Below are positions 63,401 to 64,000 of a DNA stretch of 64,000 nt, one piece after another; positions within the stretch are counted from its first letter, which is position 1, and every line of letters begins with the position of its first letter. Position numbers and translations under genes: made by a program. The DNA is from Sphingomonas sp. LY29. GTDB taxonomy: Bacteria; Pseudomonadota; Alphaproteobacteria; Sphingomonadales; Sphingomonadaceae. Under the pieces are notes generated by a model. The model saw only the letters and a list, made by a program, of their open reading frames with translations, had not been told where the DNA came from and made no database searches. The stretch lies in assembly GCF_035593985.1 (NCBI RefSeq), contig NZ_CP141587.1:248001-312000 (forward strand), in the 5' to 3' direction.

Positions 63401-64000
63401 GCCTGAAGCGCTTCCTTGACCGCGGCGATTGCATCGGCGGCTCGCGCGCCGTCGGGGCCGCCACCCTGCGCCATATCCGGACGACCGCCACCACCTTGGC
63501 CGCCAAGCGCCGCGACCGCCGCCTTGACCAAGGCAACCGCCGAAACTTCAGAGACCAATTGATCGGTGACGCCGACGACGACGCTGGCCCGGCCGTCGTT
63601 GACCGCGACCAGCGCTGCCACGCCCTGGCCGAGCCGCTGCTTCATCGCATCGACTTCTCCGCGAAGATTTTTCGGATCGAGGCCTTCGACAATCTGGCCG
63701 AGGAAAGCGTACCCACCGACTTGCTCCGGGCCCGCGGCTTCGCCGCTGCTTCCGCCGCCCATCGCGAGGGCCTTCTTGGCTTCGGCCAACTGACGCTCCA
63801 GCCTGCGCCGCTCCTCGACCAACGCCTGCACGCGCGCCGGAACCTCCTCAGGGGAGGATTTCAACGCTGCAGCCGCCTCGCGCAGGCGCTCATCACGCCC
63901 GTTGAGCCATTGCCGCGCCCCCTCGCCCGTCAGTGCTTCGATGCGGCGGATTCCCGACGACACGGCGGTCTCGGACACGATTTTGAACAAGGCGATATCG
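63397..64000 (-). CDS. alaS: Alanyl-tRNA synthetase, C-terminal part (5' end outside window)
   Basis: The frame is open to the window edge and encodes about 201 C-terminal residues. LFKIVSETAVSSGIRRIEALTG is the end of the editing domain; a coiled-coil (AAAALKSSPEEVPARVQALVEERRRLERQLAEAKKAL) and the DHHA1-type C-Ala domain follow, with GGQGGGGRPDMAQGGG near the end. Only the 3' part can be seen; catalytic and most editing residues are outside. Confidence 0.94.
   Translation of the reverse strand, partial: DIALFKIVSETAVSSGIRRIEALTGEGARQWLNGRDERLREAAAALKSSPEEVPARVQALVEERRRLERQLAEAKKALAMGGGSSGEAAGPEQVGGYAFLGQIVEGLDPKNLRGEVDAMKQRLGQGVAALVAVNDGRASVVVGVTDQLVSEVSAVALVKAAVAALGGQGGGGRPDMAQGGGPDGARAADAIAAVKEALQA

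Overview
The window is 64 kb of high-GC chromosomal DNA from an alphaproteobacterium, most likely a member of the Sphingomonadaceae. The evidence is family-level gene content and order: a fused IspDF, the order dusB-ntrYX-hfq-hflX-mazG, a ratA/COQ10 gene next to lipA, an ODC plus deoxyhypusine-synthase-like pair that fits a homospermidine-making organism, and the rpsB-to-fabZ envelope cluster without lipid A genes. I see no insertion sequence, prophage, CRISPR array or rRNA operon. This is core genome, with genes packed head to tail and many 1-4 bp start/stop overlaps.

Layout. 1-6.4 kb: truncated NAD(P)HX dehydratase, TrmA/RlmD-type RNA methyltransferase, MAPEG protein, polyamine pair, serine-racemase-like enzyme and a 55-residue two-helix membrane protein. 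6.4-9.7 kb: alpha/beta hydrolase, then two overlapping cysteine desulfurases and a [2Fe-2S] ferredoxin. 9.7-12.3 kb: SRP RNA (ffs), membrane protein, dnaX, ybaB. 12.3-18.7 kb: acyl-CoA synthetase, EttA, DoxX, FMN-binding stress protein, NYN-domain protein, glycine-zipper lipoprotein, carbonic anhydrase. 18.7-21.7 kb: lipA, ratA/coq10, pncC/cinA, ispDF. 21.8-29 kb: dusB, ntrY, ntrX, a two-domain hfq, hflX, mazG.

29-37.2 kb is a long minus-strand run: mltB-type transglycosylase, DD-carboxypeptidase, tmk, holB, metG, tatD, an MBL hydrolase and two tandem membrane-anchored retropepsin-like proteases. 37.3-39.4 kb: tRNA-Ser(UGA), glutaryl-CoA dehydrogenase, GNAT, and a zinc-ligand-free L31. 39.5-44 kb: a cobalamin riboswitch followed by btuB-btuF-btuC-btuD, a complete vitamin B12 uptake operon. 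44-54.7 kb: the minus-strand cluster rpsB, tsf, pyrH, frr, uppS, cdsA, dxr, rseP, bamA, skp, fabZ. 54.7-58 kb: a LexA-box-rich intergenic region with a 73-residue membrane protein, then pssA, psd and icd. 58-64 kb: FAD monooxygenase, DUF2945 protein, two divergent CPA2 antiporters, a GFA protein and the 3' part of alaS.

The points most worth following up are: (i) three alphaproteobacterial LexA-type direct repeats upstream of a small single-pass membrane protein, a candidate SOS-induced effector; (ii) an Hfq made of two covalently linked Sm domains; (iii) loss of ntrBC between dusB and ntrYX; (iv) absence of lpxD/lpxA/lpxB from the bamA-skp-fabZ cluster, as expected in a lineage that replaces lipopolysaccharide with glycosphingolipid; (v) a B12 receptor with no recognisable signal peptide. 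All product names come from reading motifs and recalled family sequences; no database search was run.
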